DNA of 7,001 nt from DATDAW01 sp036524675 (GTDB lineage: Bacteria; Verrucomicrobiota; Verrucomicrobiia; Chthoniobacterales; DASVRZ01), in the NCBI GenBank assembly GCA_036524675.1, contig DATDBU010000199.1:1-7001 (forward strand), given 5' to 3'. How positions within the stretch are numbered: the stretch's first letter is position 1; every line of letters starts with the position of its first letter. The notes under the pieces are model-generated. The model ran no database searches. It was not told where the DNA came from and was given only the letters and a program-made list of their open reading frames with translations. Shown here in pieces: positions 1-5,927 of the stretch. The translations under genes and the position numbers were made by a program.

Positions 1-2
1 TG

Positions 3-68
3 GCTGGCGACCTAACGGGGATTCGAACAGTGCTACGCGAGCTTGGGATTATCAGCCGCAACCTTTAA
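3..68 (+). CDS. 3' end of a gene entering from the left; possibly a dihydrodipicolinate synthase-family aldolase
   Basis: This is an open frame from the window edge to a TAA at 66-68, encoding 21 residues that end GIRTVLRELGIISRNL. The pattern (charged helix, then L-x-E-L-G-I-I-S, then a short tail) resembles the final helix of dihydrodipicolinate synthase/N-acetylneuraminate lyase family proteins, which often end in a similar LxxLGLIS stretch. That family commonly sits beside sugar-catabolic genes, which fits the glycosidase-like gene that follows. The fragment is too short to identify firmly. The other two forward frames at the edge look less protein-like, although the frame beginning at position 2 stays open to a TGA at 335-337. 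Function is inference only. Confidence 0.35.
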   Translation, partial: AGDLTGIRTVLRELGIISRNL

Positions 69-339
69 AGAGCGCAGATGGCAAGACGCGACTGCCTACG
101 CTGACAGCATCAGTTTCTTGGTTCTACATTGAAAAGCTCCATTACGGTAGACGTCGATCCGAGTTTCACACCGACTTCGGGCAGAATTCTAGCGAAAACT
201 GCACTGAACTGCAATTCTGCAGAAAATCGGAAATCGCCCGCACGGCATCTGTTTATGCGCATCAAGAGGCGATTCTCGCTCGAAACAAGACGCGGAGCCT
301 ACGGGGCTTGAATTACAGAGTAAAAACATTGAAATGACC
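69..339. other. Intergenic spacer with short palindromes upstream of the glycosidase-like gene
   Basis: No credible gene is seen here. A 60-codon ATG frame at 129-311 has no family resemblance and no good ribosome binding site. The frame from position 2 to 337 is open throughout but has unconvincing composition. Between 181 and 224 there is a perfect 8-bp inverted repeat (GCAGAATT at 181-188, AATTCTGC at 213-220) plus two self-palindromes, AGAATTCT (183-190) and TTCTGCAGAA (215-224). These could be an operator for the downstream gene. I could not place a convincing -35/-10 promoter pair. Confidence 0.4.
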
Positions 340-344
340 AAGGG
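340..344 (+). promoter_or_regulatory. Ribosome binding site for the GHL6-like gene
   Basis: AAGGG lies 9 bases before the GTG at 354, which supports that non-ATG start. A seven-codon frame (ATG at 334, reading MTKGNIL) contains this site and stops at TGA 355-357, overlapping the GTG as GTGA. This arrangement would permit translational coupling. Confidence 0.5.
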
Positions 345-353
345 TAACATTTT

Positions 354-2279
354 GTGACAACCATCGCGCATCGCTCCTTTCGCCAGATTCATCTCGATTT
401 TCACACCGGTCCGGCAATTCCTGCCGTCGGTGATTTGTTCGATGCCGAGCAATTTGCGGATACACTTGCTGCGTCTAAAGTTGACAGTGTAACGCTTTTT
501 GCGAAGTGCCATCACGGTCATATTTACCATGAGACAAAGTCCCCTGCGCGGCATCCTTCGCTTTCTCGGCCATTGCTGGAAGAGCAAATAGCAGCCTTGC
601 GGGCGCGTAATATCCGCACGCCCATTTATCTCAGTGTGCAATGTGACGAGTTTGCGGCAAACAGTCACCCCGAATGGATAGCGGTGAATCCCGATGGGAC
701 TCATGCGGGACGAAAACCACTCTCGAACGAATTCTTCAGTTGGCAGATTTTGGACATGGCAAGTCCCTATGTTGATTACTTAGGAGACCAGATTGTGGAA
801 GTGCTGGAAAAATTCTGTCCCGTGGACGGCCTTTTCTTGGACATGTGCTGGGATCAACCAAGCGTTTCCATTTGGGCAAAGGAGAGAATGAAAGCGTGGA
901 ACCTCGATCCCGAAAGCGCTGAAGATCGAGCGGATTACGCGAGACGCCTTTCTCATCACTACATGGAACGTTACGCGGCTTCGGTGGCAAAGTGGCAAAA
1001 AGGTGTTCCGATCTGGTTTAACAGCCGGCCCCTCATCCGGCTCAGGGAGGAGGCGCGATTTCTTCAGCACATCGAAGTCGAGGCCTTGCCAACAGGACAA
1101 TGGGGTTATGCCTATCTGCCCATGCATATTCGCTATGCGAAAACGCTCGGCTTGCCGCTATTTGGAATGACCGGACGGTTTCACAAAAGCTGGGCGGACT
1201 TCGGCGGACTCCGCACTACGCCATCATTGCTATACGATTGCGCGCAGGCGCTTGCCCATGGCGCCGGATGCAGCATCGGAGATCAACTTCATCCTTCCGG
1301 CCGCCTCGACAAGCCGGCCTACGAGGTTATCGGCTCGGTGTATCGCCATGTGGAGAAGTGCGAACCTTGGGTCAAAGGAGCGAAATTCCCCAAGGAAATC
1401 GCCGTGTTGTATTGTGATCCGGCTACTCACGTCCTCGCGGACCTCGCGCATGAAGGCGTGATGCGCGCGCTCACGCAACTGCATTATCAATTTGTATTCA
1501 TCCCGCCCGATGGCCAATGGGAAGATTATCCGGTTGTTGTTATCCCGGAGACCATCGAGCGATGCGACGCACTGGAAGCACGTCTTTCCGCTTACCGGGA
1601 AAATGAAGGTTCGGTTTTGAGCGAGGATTTGCGAGGAGAACCTTCTCCGTTTTCCTGCACTTACTTGCGCTTTAAAGCGGACGCGCGGGGAAAACTTCCC
1701 GCCATAGACCATGCGTTCTATGAACAGGGAGTTCGCTTGGAAGCCGCAAAAAGCGATGAAGTGCTCGCTGAGATTGTTGAGCCCTACTTTGAACGCAGTT
1801 GGCGGCACTTCTGCTCACATGCACAAACACCCGCCAAGCTTGATGCCTCTGCATATGCCGCCGCGCTTGTTCGTAACAAGCAGGCAGTATTTGCAGTGCC
1901 GGTTTTCAGGGCTTATGCCAAGCATGCTAACCTGCCATGCAGACAACTGATCTCCGCTGCTTTGGCGCGACTATTGCCCGAGCCGTGCATACAGGTTGAT
2001 GGACCAAGTTATCTGGATACGGTGCTCGCAGATCAGCCTGGGCGGCGCATTGTCCATCTGTTGAGCTTTATTCCGCAAAAGCGGACGGCAACAATGGAAA
2101 TGGTCGAAGAGGCGGTGCCGGCACGGAATCTCCGCTTTGATTTAAAGGTGGATTTTTCCGTTCGGCGAATTTCCCTGCAGCCGGAAGATCTGGATATTCC
2201 TTTTACAGCCATTGAAGGACGAGTTCATTTTCTTCTAGATTGGATGGAAGGGCACCAGATGATCGTTGCGGAAGCGTGA
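354..2279 (+). CDS. Putative glycoside hydrolase, GHL6 type, with beta-galactosidase-trimerisation-like domain
   Basis: A 641-residue protein with no signal peptide or membrane segment, so probably cytoplasmic. Residues about 8-340 look like a TIM barrel of the hypothetical glycosyl hydrolase 6 (GHL6) type. Supporting motifs are QIHLDFHTGP near the start, SVTLFAKCHHGHIYH (45-59), VDGLFLDMCWDQPS (157-170), an HIEVEALPTGQWGY block (239-252), and GDQLHPSGRLDKPAYEVIG (309-327), the clearest family hallmark. D163, D167 and E241 or E243 are candidate catalytic carboxylates by position, not by proof. Residues about 345-545 resemble the class-I amidotransferase-like trimerisation domain of GH42-type beta-galactosidases, and the C-terminus (about 560-641) looks like a beta-rich accessory domain. 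By family it should act on a small oligosaccharide or glycoside imported into the cell; the substrate is unknown. The start is GTG with AAGGG upstream. It seems intact and full length. Confidence 0.8.
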   Translation: MTTIAHRSFRQIHLDFHTGPAIPAVGDLFDAEQFADTLAASKVDSVTLFAKCHHGHIYHETKSPARHPSLSRPLLEEQIAALRARNIRTPIYLSVQCDEFAANSHPEWIAVNPDGTHAGRKPLSNEFFSWQILDMASPYVDYLGDQIVEVLEKFCPVDGLFLDMCWDQPSVSIWAKERMKAWNLDPESAEDRADYARRLSHHYMERYAASVAKWQKGVPIWFNSRPLIRLREEARFLQHIEVEALPTGQWGYAYLPMHIRYAKTLGLPLFGMTGRFHKSWADFGGLRTTPSLLYDCAQALAHGAGCSIGDQLHPSGRLDKPAYEVIGSVYRHVEKCEPWVKGAKFPKEIAVLYCDPATHVLADLAHEGVMRALTQLHYQFVFIPPDGQWEDYPVVVIPETIERCDALEARLSAYRENEGSVLSEDLRGEPSPFSCTYLRFKADARGKLPAIDHAFYEQGVRLEAAKSDEVLAEIVEPYFERSWRHFCSHAQTPAKLDASAYAAALVRNKQAVFAVPVFRAYAKHANLPCRQLISAALARLLPEPCIQVDGPSYLDTVLADQPGRRIVHLLSFIPQKRTATMEMVEEAVPARNLRFDLKVDFSVRRISLQPEDLDIPFTAIEGRVHFLLDWMEGHQMIVAEA

Positions 2280-2948
2280 TGCCCATTCGAGGCTTGTGAT
2301 GAACCGTTGGCCGTTCCTGTGAGATGGCAGCCCGATGTGCAGAGAAATTGCAGTGAGGCCCGTGCAAAGCAGGCGAGGCAATAACCAAATTCGATCGCGA
2401 TCTCGACTTCCTGAGCAGCCAGAGAAAGCGTTGGTGGCTGCGCTCACCGAGATATTAAAATCAAAACCGAGCCGACGACGATTGCAGCATCGGAGACGCA
2501 CGAGCTTATTCTGGCGGATAGATCGCAAACCGACGATCCGCAGAGAATCATTCCCTCGACAAACTCTTTGCGGCGATCGCAAAGAATGAATGCAGCGAGG
2601 TCGCCGAGAAGGATGGTGCCCTGACCATCGAAACTGGTGAAAAATGAGGCTAGAGAAATGGCTGATACGTACGACTCAGGCTCCCCTTCCCACGCCTCAA
2701 TCCAGTGGATCAATTCATGGCAAACAGGATGCACCTTCTTAAAAGTTCTCGTCTACTTGATGTTCGGACCTACCGTCGCGTAATGCTTGGCCTTAACTTT
2801 TCGCGCGTCGTAGCGTCTATCCTCGGCACAGTACTTTTCACTAGTTCGGTCGCTCGTTCTCGGGCAACTCGTCGCCGAAGGTGTGAGCCTTTCGATCTCA
2901 CATCAAACGTTCAGCGCGCCCTCGCCCGGTGATTCACCATCTACCCTC
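2280..2948. other. Gene-poor stretch left of the insertion sequence; probable eroded sequence
   Basis: No frame here is convincing over its full length. Short protein-like pieces appear in different frames. Positions 2522-2647 read in part SLDKLFAAIAKNECSEVAEK and end in TGA. A 41-codon ATG frame at 2658-2783 (MADTYDSGSPSHAS, ending LMFGPTVA) has a hydrophobic C-terminus. A minus-strand frame at 2444-2734 begins MHPVCHELIHW. None has a clear ribosome binding site and a recognisable family together, so I read the stretch as decayed coding sequence and spacer. No transcription terminator is obvious after the glycosidase-like gene. There is an isolated palindrome GATCGCGATC at 2393-2402. Confidence 0.45.
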
Positions 2949-2980
2949 AGAGGTGGCGCGGCCAAACGGAGCCAGGGAGA
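2949..2980 (+). repeat. Left terminal inverted repeat of the IS3 element
   Basis: AGAGGTGGCGCGG is followed by CCAAACGGAGCCAGGGAGA. It matches the reverse complement of the right end with small gaps: AGAGGTGGCGCGG is identical, then CGGAGCC is shared, then an AG-rich tail. A further GTTAGTT (2983-2989) recurs inverted as AACTAAC (4355-4361) near the right end, probably part of the transposase-binding region. Confidence 0.8.
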
Positions 2981-2999
2981 TCGTTAGTTTTCGGAGGGG

Positions 3000-3027
3000 T
3001 CTCTGTGGGATAGAAAGACCACAGAGA
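3000..3027 (+). promoter_or_regulatory. Hairpin occluding the orfA translation start
   Basis: A perfect 9-bp inverted repeat: TCTCTGTGG (3000-3008) and CCACAGAGA (3019-3027), with a 10-base loop. The 3' arm ends one base before the orfA ATG at 3029 and includes the only purine-rich bases close to it (AGAGAG at 3023-3028). A transcript entering from outside the element would fold this hairpin and hide the ribosome entry site. That is a known strategy of some insertion sequences for preventing activation by flanking transcription; its use here is inference. Confidence 0.55.
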
Positions 3028-3028
3028 G

Positions 3029-3334
3029 ATGAGAGGAAAGAGAAGGAAACATAGTGCGGAATTCAAGGCCCGGATCGCCGTGGAGGCGATCAAGGGAGCC
3101 AAGACGGTCCAGCAGATCGCGGCGGAGAACAATCTGCACCCCGTTCAGGTGACACAATGGAAAACGCAGATGCTGGAGTCGGCGGTCGGGGTGTTTGCGC
3201 GCGGGCGGGATCAGACCGCCGAACAGGAGAATTTAGAAAAGGAGAAAGAACGCCTTGAGCGCAAGGTGGGGCAGCTTGTCGTCGAGGTCGACTGGCTGCA
3301 AAAAAAGTGCAGGGAGTTGGGGATCGATCCATGA
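3029..3334 (+). CDS. IS3-family transposase OrfA
   Basis: A 101-residue DNA-binding subunit. The N-terminus KRRKHSAEFKARIAVEAIKG and the segment TVQQIAAENNLHPVQVTQWK form the helix-turn-helix of the IS3/IS911 transposase_8 type (residues about 5-50). Residues about 67-98 are a leucine-zipper-like coiled coil (ENLEKEKERLERKVGQLVVE) typical of OrfA multimerisation. Length is normal for the family. OrfA alone normally binds the IS ends and moderates transposition, while its -1 frameshift fusion with OrfB is the active enzyme. The stop TGA (3332-3334) overlaps the OrfB ATG (3331) as ATGA. Confidence 0.93.
   Translation: MRGKRRKHSAEFKARIAVEAIKGAKTVQQIAAENNLHPVQVTQWKTQMLESAVGVFARGRDQTAEQENLEKEKERLERKVGQLVVEVDWLQKKCRELGIDP
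3301..3307 (+). other. Programmed -1 ribosomal frameshift site (A-AAA-AAG)
   Basis: In the orfA frame the codons are CAA AAA AAG, giving the X-XXY-YYZ heptamer A-AAA-AAG at 3301-3307. This is the classic IS3-family slippery sequence, and it lies in the orfA/orfB overlap. A -1 slip after codon 93 of OrfA enters the orfB frame at 3307 and yields a fusion of about 445 residues. A downstream stimulatory structure was not clearly identified by eye. Confidence 0.8.
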
Positions 3335-4365
3335 GGAAGGCGATGGTGGAGCGGGAGGGATGCGCGTTGAGCGTGCGCCGGCAGTGCGAGTTGCTGGTGC
3401 TGAATCGCAACCGACTCGAAGGGCCAGGACGCTCTAGAGTTGGCTCGAAAGACTTGGAGATGGCCCGGCGCATCGACGAGATCCATCTTCGGTTTCCCGA
3501 GTTCGGAACCCGGCGCACGAGCCAGTATCTGCTGCGCGAGGGCTGGGAGAAGGCGAGCAGGCGCACGGTGGGCCGGATGATGAAGGCGATGGGATTGGCG
3601 GCGATCTACAGACGCCCGCGCACGAGCCTGCCAGCGGCCGGAGCGCAGAGGTATCCCTATCTGTTGCGAGGCCGGGAAGTCGCGTCGCCCGACGAGGTGT
3701 GGTGCGCGGACGTGACCTACATCCCGATGGCACGGGGCTTTGCCTATCTGGCTGCGGTGATGGATTGGAAGACGCGCGCGGTGCTTTCCTGGAAGCTGTC
3801 CAATACCCTTGATGGCACGTTCTGTCTGGCCGCCTTGCGCCAAGCCCTTGATGGAGCAGGACGAGCCCCGGAAATCTTCAACACGGACCAGGGTTCTCAG
3901 TTTACCAGCCGGGCGTGGATAGAAACCCTCGAGAATGCCGGGGCCAAGGTGAGCATGGATGGCAAAGGCCGGTGGATGGACAACGTGTTCATCGAGCGGC
4001 TTTGGCGCTCGGTCAAACACGAAGGCGTTTACCTCTGGGCGCACGAGAATGTCCACCAACTCGAAGCTGCTTTGGAAAAATGGTTCAACGAATACAACCA
4101 CTGGAAGCCCCATCAGGCGCTTGGCTACAAGACACCGTGGGAATGCTACCGGCCAGAGGAACATCCCGCCTGGAAAAGCGCGGCAAGAAAACCGATGACC
4201 CAAGGGGAGCCCACTTCGCCGTCGCTCGGGCTGACCGCCCTCCGGCTTCCGTCGCTACGCTCCGGAGCGCCTCCAGGCGGCCAGCCCGAGCGAAACCCTT
4301 GCTCCAAGAGCACAACCAATCTACAACATCAACCAGCCCCACGGAGGCCCGCTGAACTAACTTAA
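3331..4365 (+). CDS. IS3-family transposase OrfB (DDE integrase core)
   Basis: The catalytic half of the transposase, 344 residues if begun at the ATG of the ATGA overlap (MRKAMVEREG, the usual OrfB start); the frame is open back to 3307 for the frameshift product. Residues about 12-30 and 58-85 form the HTH_21-like N-terminal domain (SVRRQCELL; PEFGTRRTSQYLL). The rve-type RNase H fold runs from about 120 to 270. The triad is intact: D127 in WCADVTYIP, D186 in FNTDQGSQFTS and E222 in NVFIERLWRSVKHE, with 35 residues between D186 and E222 as expected of IS3 enzymes. The family core ends at about HQALGYKTPWECY (residue 273). The remaining roughly 70 residues are low-complexity, Pro/Ser-rich and read through a large DNA palindrome, so they are probably a terminal extension without catalytic role. 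Confidence 0.93.
   Translation: MRKAMVEREGCALSVRRQCELLVLNRNRLEGPGRSRVGSKDLEMARRIDEIHLRFPEFGTRRTSQYLLREGWEKASRRTVGRMMKAMGLAAIYRRPRTSLPAAGAQRYPYLLRGREVASPDEVWCADVTYIPMARGFAYLAAVMDWKTRAVLSWKLSNTLDGTFCLAALRQALDGAGRAPEIFNTDQGSQFTSRAWIETLENAGAKVSMDGKGRWMDNVFIERLWRSVKHEGVYLWAHENVHQLEAALEKWFNEYNHWKPHQALGYKTPWECYRPEEHPAWKSAARKPMTQGEPTSPSLGLTALRLPSLRSGAPPGGQPERNPCSKSTTNLQHQPAPRRPAELT
4223..4292. repeat. Long imperfect palindrome inside the 3' end of orfB
   Basis: The arms CGCTCGGGCTGACCGCC (4223-4239) and GGCGGCCAGCCCGAGCG (4276-4292) pair at 16 of 17 positions, and an inner pair CTCCGG (4240-4245) / CCGGAG (4262-4267) extends the stem. The structure lies within the last codons of orfB, about 80 bp inside the right IS end. 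There is no U-tract after it, so it is not a textbook terminator. It may protect the transcript 3' end, block antisense entry, or be a protein-binding site. Confidence 0.65.
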
Positions 4366-4373
4366 ATCAGGCT

Positions 4374-4403
4374 TCTCTTGGCTCCGATTTCCGCGCCACC
4401 TCT
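4374..4403 (-). repeat. Right terminal inverted repeat of the IS3 element
   Basis: Read on the minus strand this is AGAGGTGGCGCGG, AAATCGGAGCC, AAGAGA, the partner of the left end. It lies just downstream of the orfB stop codon and abuts the flavin reductase remnant. Confidence 0.8.
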
Positions 4404-4571
4404 AGCAGCCTCATTTCAAAATACGGCCTGTTCATCTGGGAGATAGTCAAAGCCCATGTCGTCATCTCTCCGAAATATCCAAGAACCGTGCACTACCGCG
4501 GCGAGGGCGTCTTCATGATCTCCGGCCCGTCGATTAACCTCCGTAAGAAATTCAAAGCGGAGGATCTTTGA
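4404..4571 (+). pseudogene. C-terminal remnant of a flavin reductase-family protein
   Basis: About 55 codons in one frame end with TGA at 4569-4571. They contain KYGLFIWEIVKAHV, SPKYPRTVHYRGEGVFM and SGPSINLRKKF, which match the C-terminal part of flavin reductase-like proteins (FMN-binding split barrel). That family typically reads KYNLFxxEVxKA followed by PRTxHHRGxGVFM and a short basic end. The 5' two-thirds, with the FMN-binding core, is missing. The frame begins directly at the right IS end, and I saw no matching N-terminal half beyond the left end. It is a truncated gene, not expected to be functional. Confidence 0.72.
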
Positions 4572-4793
4572 AAACGATTTGCTCAAGCACTAGAAAGAAC
4601 GGCCCGCACGCGGCTCGACGCCTGTTGGGAGAGCACACCTTTGCGCAAGAATATGACAGCACCGCAAAATTTAGAGCAGCGCTTGGTTGATGGTCGATGG
4701 TCTAACCGAGCTCAATGGTTCAAGTGGCAAAAGAACGACTAGCTAATCAGTTGCTATTGCCACATACCTTTAGCTTAAAGACCAGAGTTCAAA
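4572..4793. other. Spacer after the flavin reductase remnant, unassigned
   Basis: The frame of the flavin reductase remnant stays open for 56 more codons past its TGA, to TAG at 4740-4742. Its second half (from ATG 4653) includes NLEQRLVDGRWSNRAQWF. Another frame overlapping the TGA reads GEHTFAQEYDSTAKFRAALG. Neither has a good ribosome binding site or a family I recognise. They may be pieces of decayed genes. Positions 4743-4793 show nothing. Confidence 0.35.
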
Positions 4794-4862
4794 GTGAAGA
4801 AACGAAAACTTGGAGACGATGACCTGGACGTTCCGACATCCGGTGTGTGCCGCCGAAGATGA
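4794..4862 (+). pseudogene. N-terminal stub of an aldo/keto reductase gene
   Basis: GTG opens a 22-codon frame beginning (V)KKRKLGDDDLDVPTSGV and stopping at TGA 4860-4862. The first 14 residues closely follow the invariant opening of many aldo/keto reductases (KKRKLGxSxLEVxxIG, the first beta hairpin). After residue 14 the match breaks, where the family would read an IGLGCMG-type segment. No ribosome binding site is obvious. It belongs to a different aldo/keto reductase branch from the complete gene starting 73 bases downstream (MTYGHLGRSGLLVSRIG). I read it as a leftover of a deleted or replaced gene. The short length limits certainty. Confidence 0.5.
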
Positions 4863-4934
4863 TCGTGCCGTCGCTTTGCAACGTCGTGAGCGAGCGCCGT
4901 CCATGGGCGAAAGGATCACGCATATGCTCCCGGC

Positions 4935-5927
4935 ATGAGCGCTGAGATGACGTACGGGCACTTGGGTCGCTCGGGTCTGCTGGTCAGCCGGATTGGCCTC
5001 GGGACTATGAACTTCGGTTTCACGATAGACGAATCGACCAGTTTTGCGGTCATGGACACCGCCACTGACGCGGGCATCAACTTCTTCGACACCGCCGACG
5101 TCTATGGCGGCTTGCAGTCGCCGGATATGGAAAAGGGATACGGCATCTCGGAAGAGACCATCGGCCGGTGGCTGCGGCGCAGCGCGCACCGCGACGACAT
5201 CGTCCTGGCCACGAAGGTATACCAGCCGATGGGACTTGGCCCGAACGACCGTCGGCTGTCGGCCTATCACATCAGGCGCGCGTGTGAAGCGAGCCTGCGG
5301 CGGCTGCAGACGGATCACATTGATCTGTATCAGATGCACCACGTGGACCGGGCCACACCGTGGGAGGAGATCTGGCAGGCGATGGAGCAGCTGGTTCGCG
5401 AGGGCAAGATCAGTTACGTCGGCAGCAGCAACTTCGCCGGCTGGGACGTGGCCCTCGCCCAGTCCGCCGCCTCGGCGCGCCACTTCACGGGCCTGACCTC
5501 CGAGCAGAGTCTCTATAACCTCGCCGTGCGAGCCGTGGAGCTGGAGCTAATCCCCGCGTTGCGCACCCTCGGCATCGGGCTGATCCCGTACAGCCCGCTC
5601 CACGCGGGCCTGCTTGCCGGCGTGCTCGCAGTCAGCGAAGGGCGCAACTCGAACGATTTGATGCAGCATCGCATCGAAGCACACCGTGACCAGCTTGAAG
5701 CGTATGAAGGTCTGTGCCGGGAGTTGGGTGTGAAGCCGGCGGACGTGGCGCTGGCCTGGCTGCTGCGAAACCCTGTCGTCTCCACCACGATTGTCGGAGC
5801 GATGACGAGCGAGGAGCTGCGCTCGGACCTCGGTGCGCTGTCGGTGCAGTTGGACCACGAGGTCATGGAACAACTCGACCGGATCTGGCCGGGGCCGGGG
5901 GAAGCCCCGCAGGCGTACGCGTGGTGA
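4935..5927 (+). CDS. Aldo/keto reductase
   Basis: A 330-residue NAD(P)H-dependent oxidoreductase with the (alpha/beta)8 fold, expected in the cytosol reducing aldehydes or ketones to alcohols; the substrate cannot be told from sequence. The beta-hairpin start YGHLGRSGLLVSRIGLGTM is followed by the catalytic tetrad: D52 and Y57 in FFDTADVYG, K94 in LATKV, H135 in DLYQMHHVD. The cofactor-binding features are SSNFAGW (164-170), IPYSPLHAGLL (217-227) and, near the end, TTIVGAMTSEEL (284-295). Length is normal for the family. The C-terminus (PGPGEAPQAYAW) resembles actinobacterial members. Base composition appears more G+C-rich than the genes to the left, suggesting transfer. ATG 4935 starts the full frame, but no strong ribosome binding site precedes it. 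ATG 4947 (residue 5) is an alternative start. Confidence 0.92.
   Translation: MSAEMTYGHLGRSGLLVSRIGLGTMNFGFTIDESTSFAVMDTATDAGINFFDTADVYGGLQSPDMEKGYGISEETIGRWLRRSAHRDDIVLATKVYQPMGLGPNDRRLSAYHIRRACEASLRRLQTDHIDLYQMHHVDRATPWEEIWQAMEQLVREGKISYVGSSNFAGWDVALAQSAASARHFTGLTSEQSLYNLAVRAVELELIPALRTLGIGLIPYSPLHAGLLAGVLAVSEGRNSNDLMQHRIEAHRDQLEAYEGLCRELGVKPADVALAWLLRNPVVSTTIVGAMTSEELRSDLGALSVQLDHEVMEQLDRIWPGPGEAPQAYAW

Larger units (their letters stand above)
2949..4403 (+). mobile_element. Complete IS3-family insertion sequence
   Basis: About 1.45 kb bounded by imperfect inverted repeats of about 30 bp, of which the outer 13 bases (AGAGGTGGCGCGG) are identical. The interior has the canonical IS3 layout: orfA, a short overlap with orfB one frame back, an A-AAA-AAG slippery site, and a DDE integrase-type transposase. 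The true ends may be the TG...CA version inside the outer AGAGG (2954-4398), because IS3 elements usually begin TG and end CA. No 3-5 bp target duplication is visible for either choice. Both reading frames and both ends are intact, so the element could be active. Subgroup assignment would need a database comparison. Confidence 0.88.

Noticed and set aside
1..40. A tRNA-like GGGGATTCGAAC (minus-strand T-loop) at the left edge
   Set aside because: The flanking bases do not form a 5-bp T stem (CACTG against CCCCG fails), no other tRNA arms are seen, and the bases are explained by the coding frame ending at 68.
2444..2734. Minus-strand 96-codon frame with an HELIH (HExxH, metalloprotease-like) motif
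   Set aside because: The motif is short and falls at the very N-terminus with no supporting fold. There is no recognisable family, and the opposite strand contains comparable protein-like pieces.
3211..4203. Long minus-strand frame of 330 codons
   Set aside because: It is the antisense shadow of orfA/orfB, which carry the full IS3 transposase signature.
4808..4923. Minus-strand piece reading SLTTLQSDGTIIFGG, reminiscent of repeat-type beta-propeller motifs
   Set aside because: Only about 15 residues are suggestive, with no second repeat and no defined start or stop context.
4770..5483. Minus-strand frame of 237 codons across the aldo/keto reductase
   Set aside because: Antisense shadow in G+C-rich DNA; the plus-strand reductase has its complete catalytic tetrad.
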